NCBI GenBank assembly: GCA_041397525.1
Contig: JAWKWL010000004.1
Location: forward strand, 248,001 to 312,000
Length of the DNA: 64,000 bases
Direction: 5' to 3'
From: BOKV01 sp041397525
Lineage (GTDB): Bacteria; Pseudomonadota; Alphaproteobacteria; Rhizobiales; Rhizobiaceae
Below, in pieces: positions 26,892-35,504 of the stretch (position 1 is its first letter; each line of letters opens with the position of its first letter). Position numbers and translations under genes: made by a program. The notes under the pieces were generated by a model, which ran no database searches, was not told the DNA's origin, and saw only the letters and a program-made list of their open reading frames with translations.

Positions 26892-27893
26892 TCAATCCCT
26901 GACCGTCGCGGCTAGCGCCCGTTCGCGCCTGCGCTCCAGCTTTCCGGCAAGGTTCAACCCGGTTCCCGGAAGTGACCACGGACAGGCCGCGATGCAGATG
27001 GCGCAACCGTGGTGCTGGTTGAAGAATGGCAGGCACTTGTCAAAATCGACATACCATTTTGACTGCCCGCGCACGGTCTTCTTTTCCGGCGAAATCGCCT
27101 CTGGCGGACAGGCCTGTTCGCAGACGCGGCAATTCATGCAGAAATCGTCAACGCCATGCTCGCGCCGCGGCGTTGCAGCAACCGGTGCATTGGTCAGCAC
27201 GGCGGACAGACGGAAAGACGAGCCGAATTCCGGATCGATCAGCGAGCCGTGTTTGCCGAGTTCGCCGAAGCCGCATTCGATTGCCGGCGGAATCAGCAGG
27301 ATTGCGCCAGTCATCGGCCCGGTTACCGGGTCGGCATCCCAGCCCTGGCTGCGCAGCCAGGTGGCGATCCGTATTGCGGAAAGCGCTGCCCGGCCATATT
27401 GGCGGATGACTTCGCCGCCGGCCCTGCCATCAGGAGCCGTTGCGATTGCCGCGTAATCGTGTTGCACCGCGATCATGATGACATTTGAAAAGCCTGTTTC
27501 AACGCCCTCATACAGCCATTCGCGGTCAAGCGGGGTGGCACCGATGCGCTCGCAAGGAACGTTGGCATCCACGTGATCTCGCAAGGCCTGCAGCCATTCA
27601 CTTGGGCTGCGCTCAACGGGATTGCCACGGAGCGGGCCAACGTCTTCTTCGAGCAACTTTGCCCGCCAGGCTCGCGCTTCATTGATATGTTGGTTTTCAG
27701 GATCGGCCGTATAAAACCAGCGCTGCATACGGCCATGGGGAATGTCATCGGGGTTGAGCGCCCAATAGACGGTGCGCGCAGGACGACGTTCTTGCTCTTC
27801 CAGGCCGTTGATCGCATTGCCCGATACATCAGGCAGCAGCGCCATCTGTTCGGCGCGTGGCGTAAACGGCTTGTGCGGGTTATGGCGCGGCAT
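26892..27893 (-). CDS. Reductive-dehalogenase-like iron-sulfur protein (QueG/RdhA superfamily)
   Basis: Protein of 333 residues with two C-terminal ferredoxin-type clusters: CMNCRVCEQACP and, about 30 residues later, DKC plus CAICIAACPW. The preceding stretch is very like the reductive dehalogenase core: GPMTGAILLIPPAIECGFGELGKHG, DPEFGSSFRLSAVLTNAP and SKWYVDFDKC. There is no Tat signal and no RdhB anchor gene nearby, so it would be cytoplasmic. It lacks the N-terminal features of epoxyqueuosine reductase and is not a plain QueG. The start follows the first good ATG; no strong ribosome site is visible. Confidence 0.75.
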   Translation of the reverse strand: MPRHNPHKPFTPRAEQMALLPDVSGNAINGLEEQERRPARTVYWALNPDDIPHGRMQRWFYTADPENQHINEARAWRAKLLEEDVGPLRGNPVERSPSEWLQALRDHVDANVPCERIGATPLDREWLYEGVETGFSNVIMIAVQHDYAAIATAPDGRAGGEVIRQYGRAALSAIRIATWLRSQGWDADPVTGPMTGAILLIPPAIECGFGELGKHGSLIDPEFGSSFRLSAVLTNAPVAATPRREHGVDDFCMNCRVCEQACPPEAISPEKKTVRGQSKWYVDFDKCLPFFNQHHGCAICIAACPWSLPGTGLNLAGKLERRRERALAATVRD

Positions 27894-27962
27894 TGCACGA
27901 GACTGCCACACGGGCGGGCAATGTCAATCGCCCGCCAGGCTATCCGGCTCTGCCAACAATCC

Positions 27963-30617
27963 TCAAATCAGCGCTTCGACGGCCTCGATTGCAGCTTGCG
28001 CCTTGTCGCCATCCGGCCCGCCGGCCTGCGCCATGTCGGGACGGCCACCGCCGCCCTGCCCGCCCAATGCGCCAGCTGCTGCACGCACCAGTTCGACCGC
28101 GCTCAGTCTGCCGGTCAGGTCCTGCGTGACCCCGACAACCACCGCGGCCTTGCCGTCGTCCGCTGTCGCCACCATCATCGCAACACCGGAACCAATGCGC
28201 TGCTTGGCTTCATCCACCAGACCTTTGAGGTCCCTGGGGGAAACGCCGGGAGCAACCTGTGCCAGGAATTTGACGCCATTGACCTCACGCACGGGATCAT
28301 GGCCCGCATTTCCACCGCCACCGAGGGCCAGCTTCTTGCGGGCATCGCTGAGTTCGCGCTCCAGTTTGCGGCGCTCCTCGACAAGACTTGCCACACGAGC
28401 TGCTGCATCGGCCGCAGGTACCTTCAACACGGCGGCAATTTCCTTGACGCGCGATTCCTGCTCTTCAAGATAGGAAAGTGCCGAATTGCCGGTCAGGGCC
28501 TCTATGCGGCGCACGCCGGAGGCCACAGCCCCTTCACCCAGAAGTTTGATCAGGCCGATTTCACCGGTATTGCGTACATGGGTTCCACCGCAGAGTTCAA
28601 GCGAATAGGTTTTGCCGGCCTTTTCGCCGCGCGTTGCGGTGCCCATGGAAACCACGCGAACCTCATCGCCATATTTCTCACCGAAGAGCGCCATGGCACC
28701 GAGGGCAATGGCATCGTCAACCGCCATCAGCCTTGTGGTGACAGGAGCAGCCTGACGCACGACCTCATTGGCAATTTCCTCGATTTCGGCCAGTTCTTCC
28801 GCCGAAATTCCCTTGGGATGGGAAAAGTCGAAACGCAAACGGTCGGGTGCTACGAGTGAACCTTTCTGGGCGACATGTGTGCCGAGTACCTCACGCAGCG
28901 CCTCATGCACAAGGTGGGTCGCTGAGTGGTGGGCGCGCGTGCCTGCCCGTCCCTTGTGATCAACCTCGAGTTCGACCGGAACACCGCTGTTCAATTTGCC
29001 TTCGACAATCTCGGCATAATGGACGAAAAGTCCCTCGCCCTTCTTGCGCGTGTCCGTGACAAGCGCCCTGCCACCCTCGAAGCGGATTTCTCCGGTATCG
29101 CCCATCTGGCCACCGGATTCGCCATAAAAGGGTGTCTGGTTGACGATGATGGCAACCTTGGAACCAGCAGCGGCCGATGCCGTTTCCACCCCGTCGGCAA
29201 CAATTGCCTGGACCACGCCCTCGGCTGATTCAGTCTCGTAACCGAGGAATTCCGTGGAGCCGGCACGGTCGCGGATGGTGAACCAGACCTTCTCGTCAGC
29301 GGCATCGCCGGAACCGGCCCAGTGCGAGCGCGCTTCGGCCTTCTGACGCTCCATGGCAGCAGAAAACCCGTCAGTATCAACACCGATGCCGCGCTGGCGC
29401 AGGGCGTCCTGGGTCAGGTCGAGCGGAAAACCGTAGGTGTCGTAAAGCTTGAAGGCGGTTTCGCCGTCCAGCTCCGCACCGTCATCCATGCCCTGGGTCG
29501 CGTCAGCCAGAAGTCCGAGCCCGCGCTCCAGCGTCTTGCGGAAGCGGGTTTCCTCCAGCAACAGGGTTTCGGTGATGAGCGACTTGGCGCGCTCAAGTTC
29601 GGGATAGGCACCGGCCATCTGGCCAGTCAGCGCCGGAACCAGGCGATGCATCAACGGATCGCGCGCACCCAGCAGGCTCGCATGACGCATAGCACGGCGC
29701 ATGATGCGGCGAAGCACATAGCCGCGCCCCTCATTCGATGGCAAAACACCATCGGCGATCAGGAATGACGAAGCGCGCAGATGATCGGCGATGACGCGGT
29801 GGCTGGCGCGGTTTCCTCCTTCTGCCGCAACGCCTGTCGCCTCGACGCTTGCAGCAATCAACGCCTTGAACAGGTCAATGTCGTAATTGTCATGCTCGCC
29901 CTGCAGCACAGCGGCAATGCGCTCAAGCCCCATGCCGGTATCGATCGAAGGCTTTGGCAGCGATACCCGCTCGTCCTTCGTCACCTGCTCGAACTGCATG
30001 AAGACGAGGTTCCAGATTTCAATAAAGCGGTCGCCATCCTCGCCGGCACTTCCGGGAGGGCCGCCCCAAATATGGTCCCCGTGATCATAGAAGATTTCCG
30101 AGCACGGACCGCATGGGCCCGTATCCCCCATGGCCCAAAAATTGTCGCTGGTCGCGATCCTGATGATGCGCTCATCGGGCAGGCCTGCGATCTTTTTCCA
30201 AAGATCAAAAGCCTCGTCATCCTCATGATAGACGGTCACCAGCAGCCGGTCACGGTCGAGGCCGAATTCCTTCGTGATCAGATTCCAGGCAAGCTCAATT
30301 GCATTGTCCTTGAAATAGTCACCAAACGAGAAATTGCCCAGCATCTCGAAAAAGGTGTGGTGGCGCGCGGTGTAGCCGACATTGTCGAGATCGTTGTGCT
30401 TGCCGCCGGCGCGAACGCATTTCTGCGAGGTGGCAGCGCGAGAATAATCGCGCTTCTCAAGCCCGGTGAAAACATTCTTGAACTGGACCATGCCCGCATT
30501 CGTGAACATCAGCGTCGGATCATTGCGCGGAACGAGCGGGCTCGACGCCACGACTTCGTGGCTGTTCTTGCCGAAATAGCTCAGGAAAGCGGAGCGGATA
30601 TCGTTGACGCTGCTCAT
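27963..30617 (-). CDS. alaS: Alanyl-tRNA synthetase
   Basis: Class II synthetase of 884 residues, full length. It opens with the aminoacylation domain (VNDIRSAFLSYFGKNSHEVVASS, FTNAGMVQFKNVFTG). The editing domain carries HSATH near residue 565 and CGGTHVRNTGEIG near 665. A DHHA1-type C-terminal domain ends the protein (GGRPDMAQAGGPD). The gene is divergent from no gene and is followed to the left by an Fe-S protein gene; recA lies upstream on the same strand, the usual order in this group. Confidence 0.97.
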   Translation of the reverse strand: MSSVNDIRSAFLSYFGKNSHEVVASSPLVPRNDPTLMFTNAGMVQFKNVFTGLEKRDYSRAATSQKCVRAGGKHNDLDNVGYTARHHTFFEMLGNFSFGDYFKDNAIELAWNLITKEFGLDRDRLLVTVYHEDDEAFDLWKKIAGLPDERIIRIATSDNFWAMGDTGPCGPCSEIFYDHGDHIWGGPPGSAGEDGDRFIEIWNLVFMQFEQVTKDERVSLPKPSIDTGMGLERIAAVLQGEHDNYDIDLFKALIAASVEATGVAAEGGNRASHRVIADHLRASSFLIADGVLPSNEGRGYVLRRIMRRAMRHASLLGARDPLMHRLVPALTGQMAGAYPELERAKSLITETLLLEETRFRKTLERGLGLLADATQGMDDGAELDGETAFKLYDTYGFPLDLTQDALRQRGIGVDTDGFSAAMERQKAEARSHWAGSGDAADEKVWFTIRDRAGSTEFLGYETESAEGVVQAIVADGVETASAAAGSKVAIIVNQTPFYGESGGQMGDTGEIRFEGGRALVTDTRKKGEGLFVHYAEIVEGKLNSGVPVELEVDHKGRAGTRAHHSATHLVHEALREVLGTHVAQKGSLVAPDRLRFDFSHPKGISAEELAEIEEIANEVVRQAAPVTTRLMAVDDAIALGAMALFGEKYGDEVRVVSMGTATRGEKAGKTYSLELCGGTHVRNTGEIGLIKLLGEGAVASGVRRIEALTGNSALSYLEEQESRVKEIAAVLKVPAADAAARVASLVEERRKLERELSDARKKLALGGGGNAGHDPVREVNGVKFLAQVAPGVSPRDLKGLVDEAKQRIGSGVAMMVATADDGKAAVVVGVTQDLTGRLSAVELVRAAAGALGGQGGGGRPDMAQAGGPDGDKAQAAIEAVEALI

Positions 30618-30769
30618 GGATCAGTCCGGATTGTCAGGTTTGCGGGAAACTTTCGTGAACCCGCATTTAGAGCATGCGGGCTACAAATGGAAGCACTACA
30701 CATGGCCAAAACACATGGCCAAAGCGGTGCCAATGACAGCCTGCACGGCTGACGGCAACATGAAGACAC

Positions 30770-30812
30770 AAAAAACCGCAGATCGCGGAGCTTGTAGCTC
30801 CGAAACCTGCGG
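30770..30812 (-). terminator. Rho-independent terminator of recA
   Basis: A nested hairpin on the minus strand has an outer CCGCAG/CTGCGG stem (30807-30812 with 30776-30781), an inner GGAGC/GCTCC stem and a following T run (plus-strand A run ending at 30775). It lies about 45 bp after the recA stop. Confidence 0.88.
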
Positions 30813-30856
30813 AAGTTACCGGAAGAAATAGAGGCGACGGCTTCCGGAAAAACGGA

Positions 30857-31957
30857 TCAACCTTCAGCTGCGTCGTCGAAATCACTGCCGCTGTCGTCAT
30901 CACCGCCTGGCCCGCCTTCAAGCAGCGTGTTGGCGATGAGGCCCGCATTCTGGCGCAGGGCCAGCTCGATTTCGGCTGCAACCGCAGGATTGTCGCGCAG
31001 GAACTGCTTGGCATTCTCGCGGCCCTGGCCAAGGCGCTCGGAATTGTATGAGAACCATGCACCCGACTTCTCGACAATACCGGCCTTCACGCCGAGATCC
31101 ACCAACTCACCGGTCTTCGAAACACCCTCGCCATACATGATGTCGAATTCGACCTGCTTGAATGGCGGAGCAAGCTTGTTCTTGACCACCTTGATGCGGG
31201 TCTGGTTGCCAACGACCTCGTCACGATCCTTGACCGCACCGATGCGGCGGATGTCGAGACGTACCGAAGCATAGAATTTCAAAGCATTGCCGCCAGTCGT
31301 GGTTTCGGGCGAGCCGAACATCACACCGATCTTCATTCGGATCTGGTTGATGAAGATCACCATCGTGTTGGAACGCGAAATCGAGGCGGTCAGCTTGCGC
31401 AATGCCTGGCTCATCAACCGCGCCTGAAGGCCTGGAAGCGAATCCCCCATCTCACCCTCGATTTCCGCACGCGGCGTCAGTGCCGCGACCGAATCGATGA
31501 CGAGAACATCAATCGCACCCGAGCGCACCAGCGTATCGGCAATTTCCAGCGCCTGTTCGCCAGTATCAGGCTGCGAAATCAGCAGGTCCTCGAGATTGAC
31601 CCCCAGCTTGCGGGCATAAATCGGGTCGAGCGCATGTTCAGCATCGACAAAGGCGCAGATACCGCCCTTCTTCTGTGCCTCGGCAACGGTATGCAGCGCC
31701 ATGGTGGTCTTGCCCGAGGATTCAGGGCCGTATATTTCAATGATGCGACCCTTGGGCAGGCCGCCTACCCCCAATGCAATATCAAGCCCGAGCGAACCGG
31801 TGGAGATAGTCTCAATTTCCACCACCTGCTCGTTCTTGCCGAGCTTCATAATCGAGCCCTTGCCGAAAGCCCTTTCGATCTGGCTCAACGCCGCGTCGAG
31901 TGCCTTGCCCTTGTCCACCGTGCTATCCTCTACGAGACGAAGTGAATTCTGTGCCAT
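30857..31957 (-). CDS. recA: Recombinase A
   Basis: Homologous recombination and SOS co-protease, 366 residues. The Walker A motif is GPESSGKTT near residue 77, the Walker B is VLVIDSVAAL, and the L2 region reads GSPETTTGGNALKFYAS. The acidic C-terminal tail (GGDDDSGSDFDD) is typical. It has its own terminator and, upstream, a consensus -10 and overlapping SOS boxes, so it should be induced by DNA damage. Confidence 0.99.
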   Translation of the reverse strand: MAQNSLRLVEDSTVDKGKALDAALSQIERAFGKGSIMKLGKNEQVVEIETISTGSLGLDIALGVGGLPKGRIIEIYGPESSGKTTMALHTVAEAQKKGGICAFVDAEHALDPIYARKLGVNLEDLLISQPDTGEQALEIADTLVRSGAIDVLVIDSVAALTPRAEIEGEMGDSLPGLQARLMSQALRKLTASISRSNTMVIFINQIRMKIGVMFGSPETTTGGNALKFYASVRLDIRRIGAVKDRDEVVGNQTRIKVVKNKLAPPFKQVEFDIMYGEGVSKTGELVDLGVKAGIVEKSGAWFSYNSERLGQGRENAKQFLRDNPAVAAEIELALRQNAGLIANTLLEGGPGGDDDSGSDFDDAAEG

Positions 31958-32093
31958 GCTTTATCATCCTTCCCCGCCGCATCCAATGGGCGTAAAACTG
32001 GCGAGTTGGCTTCTGCCGCCAGAGCAACTCATACGCGATATGTATCCGTTTTGTTCTCTTTTGTAAAGTGACATAATATGCAGCAAAAACAAT

Positions 32094-32134
32094 ATTATAG
32101 CAAAAATGGTTCCTTTGATGTTCTAATTGTGTTC
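32094..32134 (-). promoter_or_regulatory. recA promoter with tandem LexA (SOS) boxes
   Basis: Three GTTC elements at 32109-32112, 32120-32123 and 32131-32134, each separated by exactly 7 bases, form two overlapping copies of the alphaproteobacterial LexA box GTTC-N7-GTTC. On the minus strand a perfect TATAAT (-10) is at 32094-32099, so the boxes cover the -35 region. The inferred start gives a recA leader of about 130 nt. Confidence 0.85.
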
Positions 32135-32205
32135 GATTTGACGGTTAATCCGACCTGTAAAAACCGGCGAAATGTGTCGGCGTTTTCGAAATCATCGCGA
32201 ATCGG

Positions 32206-33159
32206 ATGGCTTGGATGACGAATTGCAACAATGCCTGTTTCGTCACCGGCGCGCATATGGATATTGCCGCGCGCCTGTTTGCCTCCCCTGTGGCAGGATC
32301 ATCCAATCCCGGGAAGCTGGTGCTACAGCCGGGAGGTGCCGGGCTCAATGCCGCCAGTGTCGCGGCCTCGCTCGGCCTGTCCTCAAGTCTGGCAGGGCCG
32401 GTTGGGGATGACGGGCACGGCGTCGAAATCCGCAAGGCCGTGGCGGCTCGCGGCATCCAGGATCATCTGGTCACGATCAGCGGCCAGCCGAGCGGCACCT
32501 ACACTGCTGTGATGGCACCGGACGGAGAAATGGTCATCGGGATTGCCGATCTCGCACTTTACGAGATGGTCGATGCGCCATGGTTCGCCATGCATTGCCG
32601 CGCGGCACTTGATGCTGCAACCCTGTGGTTTCTTTCGGCCAATCTCGATGCGGGCGCGCTTGTTGAACTCGCCGAAATGGCTGGAACTGCTGGCCACAGA
32701 TTGCTGGCGGCGGCAACCGTATCGCCTGCCAAGGCGGTGCGGTTGCGGCCATGCCTCTCCCGGCTGGACATCATCTTCACGAATCTGAAGGAAGCACGCG
32801 CGCTCGTCGATGCGCCGGGAGCCGATGCCGTTGCCCTTGCGCGGTTGCTGATCGCTTCAGGCACGCGTTCAGGCGTCATCAGCCAGGGTGCGGGGCCAGC
32901 GATCTTTTGGGAAAACGGAACGACAGGCACGATCAGCCCGCCAAGGGTTGAAAAAATAGTCGATGTCAATGGCGCAGGTGATGCGCTGGCGGGCGCAACG
33001 CTGGCAGGTCTCGCCAAGGGCCGGACCTTGGCCGAAGCACTTCCTTCCGCAATCATTGCAGCGCAAATGACGCTCGCCTCCCCCGAGCCCTTTGTCGAAG
33101 GGCTGGATCTTGCACGGCTTGACGCCCTTGCCGCAGGTATCAATGCAAGCCAGATTTAA
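32206..33159 (+). CDS. psuK: Pseudouridine kinase (PfkB family)
   Basis: Ribokinase-fold sugar kinase of 317 residues. The N-terminal GGAGLNAA and the anion-hole/catalytic motif DVNGAGDAL near residue 245 place it in the PfkB family. It sits 27 bp upstream of psuG, whose product cleaves the phosphorylated pseudouridine, so the kinase is most likely specific for pseudouridine. The start is uncertain (ATG at 32206 or 32215). The gene begins about 70 bp from the recA SOS boxes in the divergent direction. Confidence 0.85.
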   Translation: MAWMTNCNNACFVTGAHMDIAARLFASPVAGSSNPGKLVLQPGGAGLNAASVAASLGLSSSLAGPVGDDGHGVEIRKAVAARGIQDHLVTISGQPSGTYTAVMAPDGEMVIGIADLALYEMVDAPWFAMHCRAALDAATLWFLSANLDAGALVELAEMAGTAGHRLLAAATVSPAKAVRLRPCLSRLDIIFTNLKEARALVDAPGADAVALARLLIASGTRSGVISQGAGPAIFWENGTTGTISPPRVEKIVDVNGAGDALAGATLAGLAKGRTLAEALPSAIIAAQMTLASPEPFVEGLDLARLDALAAGINASQI

Positions 33160-33186
33160 GACTGAATCGCCACAGGAAACAAATCG

Positions 33187-34110
33187 ATGATCGCGCCAAC
33201 CCTTTCAGATTTTCTCGAGCTTGACCCGCAAGTGCATGGTGCGCTGGTGACTGGCGCGCCGGTGGTAGCGCTCGAATCAACCATCATTACCCATGGCATG
33301 CCCTATCCACACAATGTCGAGACAGCGCTCGCTGTCGAGGCGGAGGTCCGTGCAACCGGTGCGGTTCCCGCAACGATTGCCGTACTCGACGGAAAGATCA
33401 GGGTCGGGCTTTCGCGGGAAAGGCTGGATGAACTCGGGCAGATGAAGAAGGTCATGAAACTGTCGCGCGCCGATCTTGCCTTCGCGCTAGCCACGGCAAG
33501 GCCCGGCTCCACCACGGTCGCAGCAACGATGATGGCGGCAAGCCTTGCGGGCATCGAGGTTTTTGCTACGGGTGGCATTGGCGGCGTACACAAGGGGGCA
33601 GAAACGAGTTTCGACATATCGGCTGATCTTGGCGAACTTGGCAGGACCAATGTCATCACGGTTTGCGCGGGAGCCAAGGCGATCCTCGACATCCCCAAGA
33701 CACTGGAGGTGCTGGAAACCGAAGGCGTTCCGGTGATCGGGTATCAAACCGACGAATTGCCGGCATTCTGGTCGCGCCAAAGCGGCCTGGCTGCACCATT
33801 GCGGCTTGATACGGCAGACGAAATTGCCGGATTGTGGCGGGCACGTAAGGCAATCGGACAGGTTGGCGGATTGCTGATTGCCAATCCCATACCGGCAGCC
33901 GACGAGATTGCGGCGGGTGAAATGCGCCGCCATATCGATGCGGCTGTCGAAGACGCGGAAAATGACGGTGTCAGCGCAAAGGCCGTCACGCCCTATCTGC
34001 TTTCACGCATTCTCGAGCTTACCGGTGGTCGATCGCTTGATGCGAATATCGCACTGATCCGCAACAATGCGCAGCTTGCAGGCGAAATTGCCGTGGCGCT
34101 GGCCCAATAG
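33187..34110 (+). CDS. psuG: Pseudouridine-5'-phosphate glycosidase
   Basis: C-glycosidase of 307 residues that splits pseudouridine 5'-phosphate into uracil and ribose 5-phosphate. Family segments are VALESTIITHGMPYPHN (catalytic Glu30), ATGGIGGVHKGAETSFDISADL, CAGAKAILDIPKTLE and GYQTDELPAFWSR. With psuK it completes a route for using pseudouridine from RNA breakdown. Confidence 0.95.
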   Translation: MIAPTLSDFLELDPQVHGALVTGAPVVALESTIITHGMPYPHNVETALAVEAEVRATGAVPATIAVLDGKIRVGLSRERLDELGQMKKVMKLSRADLAFALATARPGSTTVAATMMAASLAGIEVFATGGIGGVHKGAETSFDISADLGELGRTNVITVCAGAKAILDIPKTLEVLETEGVPVIGYQTDELPAFWSRQSGLAAPLRLDTADEIAGLWRARKAIGQVGGLLIANPIPAADEIAAGEMRRHIDAAVEDAENDGVSAKAVTPYLLSRILELTGGRSLDANIALIRNNAQLAGEIAVALAQ

Positions 34111-34139
34111 ACCAACGCCACGGCGGTTGTTGCCACCAA

Positions 34140-34379
34140 TCAGCCAGGCAGAGTGCCGAAGCCCGGTTTGCCAAAGACATTACCGGTTGAAGCCGATTTC
34201 CAGCCGGTGCGTGCAGGGGCGGTTTCAATGTGGCGGGAGGTGGCCGCGTCAGCATACAGTGTTCCGGATGGAGCCAGGCGGGAAAACAGGGTCGAGACGC
34301 CTGCGGTTCCTGCGGCAGCGGCCATTGCTGCCAGGCCTGTGCCAGCAGCAAACTGGCGGCGGGTGATCTGGTTTTTCAT
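34140..34379 (-). CDS. Small exported protein with twin-arginine signal (79 aa)
   Basis: Short protein whose N-terminus TRRQFAAGTGLAAMAAAAG is a Tat signal peptide. About 45 residues remain after likely cleavage, with no cysteines. A clean ribosome site (AAAGGAAAACCGTC before ATG) supports it as a real gene. It lies 24 bp downstream of another small Tat-signal protein, and the two probably form an operon. The function is unknown; small Tat-target proteins occur near some molybdoenzyme genes, but none is seen here. Confidence 0.7.
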   Translation of the reverse strand: MKNQITRRQFAAGTGLAAMAAAAGTAGVSTLFSRLAPSGTLYADAATSRHIETAPARTGWKSASTGNVFGKPGFGTLPG

Positions 34380-34403
34380 GACGGTTTTCCTTTCACTGAA
34401 TTC

Positions 34404-34685
34404 TCAGACATCACGGCTAGCAGCAGCCAGCCTGGTGCCGCAATGCGGACAGGATGCGGTCATGGCCACACGCGCCTTGAGTTCGGGGGCGATGGCCGGA
34501 TCAGCGGCGATGCCGGCAAGTGTCTGACCGGCTTCGGCATGGATGCCGATGCAAGGATTGACCAGCGCAGCCCTGGAAGAAGCAAGCGCAGTCACCGGCA
34601 GCATGGATGCTGCAGTGGCAACGGCTGTCCCTGACAACAGCTTTCGCCTGGTCAAAGTCTGGAGTGTAGTTGAAGAAAAAGGCAT
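34404..34685 (-). CDS. Small exported protein with twin-arginine signal and CxxC motif (93 aa)
   Basis: The N-terminus LTRRKLLSGTAVATAASMLP is a Tat signal, ending near ALASS. The mature part is about 55 residues with one lone Cys (VNPCIG) and a CPHC pair near the C-terminus that could bind metal or be redox-active. GGGAGGG lies seven bases before the ATG. It is upstream of a second small Tat protein in the same direction. I do not recognise either family. Confidence 0.7.
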   Translation of the reverse strand: MPFSSTTLQTLTRRKLLSGTAVATAASMLPVTALASSRAALVNPCIGIHAEAGQTLAGIAADPAIAPELKARVAMTASCPHCGTRLAAASRDV

Positions 34686-34847
34686 GTCGCCCTCCCATCA
34701 TGTTCCGGCATCACCGTCGGGTGAATTGCCGGTGCGACCAATCAAGCTTCAAGCACCAAAGGCTGGTCGCAGCCCCTGGCACGCAAAATGTGGGGACCCC
34801 TTATACTCATTGCAAGCAAAAGTTTTTGTCGAGAGCGATCATGCAGC

Positions 34848-35504
34848 TCAAACTGCCTTGAACACCCATCTGACGATGTCGCGCGCGGCCCTGTCAAAGG
34901 CAGCATTCAGCGCATTGACGATCTGGCTCGCCCCTGTTGATCCCAACGGAACCGACACATCGAAAACCTCGGAGCGGATAACCTTTCCGGTCCGGTCTGA
35001 AACAAGCTTCACCGAAATCGACACACGGGCTTCGTTTGACCCCGAACCGATATTGGCCTGGAAGGCGCGTATGTCGCTGACGATCTGGTAATCGATGACC
35101 AGCCCCTCGCCCGGTTTGGAGACAGCGCGGACCCTGCCGGTATTCTCGAAAGCCTCGACCAGCCTGGCCTGCACTACCTTGGGCAGGCGGTCAGACCATT
35201 GTGACTTCGCCAGATATTCGATCTCGGTTGGCGACGCCTTGACCAGGATATTCTGCGAATCGAGCGACTTCAGCGCCGAGGGTTCAACAATCAGAATCTG
35301 GGCGCGCGTTGAGCCGCGCATGGTGTCGAAACCTTGCGGAGCGGTCAGGTCAAAGGTGTCGGGCGGGATGCTTCCTGCCGACTGGCAGCCAGCCAACATC
35401 ACTGCAGCGACAAACATCAATGCGCGGCGAAAAATAGTGCCCGTATCGGGAAACATGCTGAAGACCATGGCCGTCCGTGAAATCCCCTCGCCTCTCGCGC
35501 TCAT
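34848..35504 (-). CDS. ABC-type transport auxiliary lipoprotein (Mla/PqiC-like)
   Basis: Lipoprotein of 218 residues, with a lipobox at LAGC about 40 residues from this start. The body resembles the ABC_trans_aux family, which accompanies MCE transporters (ILIVEPSALKSLDSQNILVK and SDRLPKVVQARLVEAFENTGR). The start ATG overlaps the stop of the MCE gene (ATGA). A second ATG at 35468 would give a more standard signal peptide. It is the last gene of the four-gene lipid-transport operon. Confidence 0.85.
   Translation of the reverse strand: MSARGEGISRTAMVFSMFPDTGTIFRRALMFVAAVMLAGCQSAGSIPPDTFDLTAPQGFDTMRGSTRAQILIVEPSALKSLDSQNILVKASPTEIEYLAKSQWSDRLPKVVQARLVEAFENTGRVRAVSKPGEGLVIDYQIVSDIRAFQANIGSGSNEARVSISVKLVSDRTGKVIRSEVFDVSVPLGSTGASQIVNALNAAFDRAARDIVRWVFKAV

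Noticed and set aside
32041..32070. Single GTTC element closer to recA as the LexA site
   Set aside because: It has no partner 7 bases away; the paired elements at 32109-32134 fit the consensus exactly.
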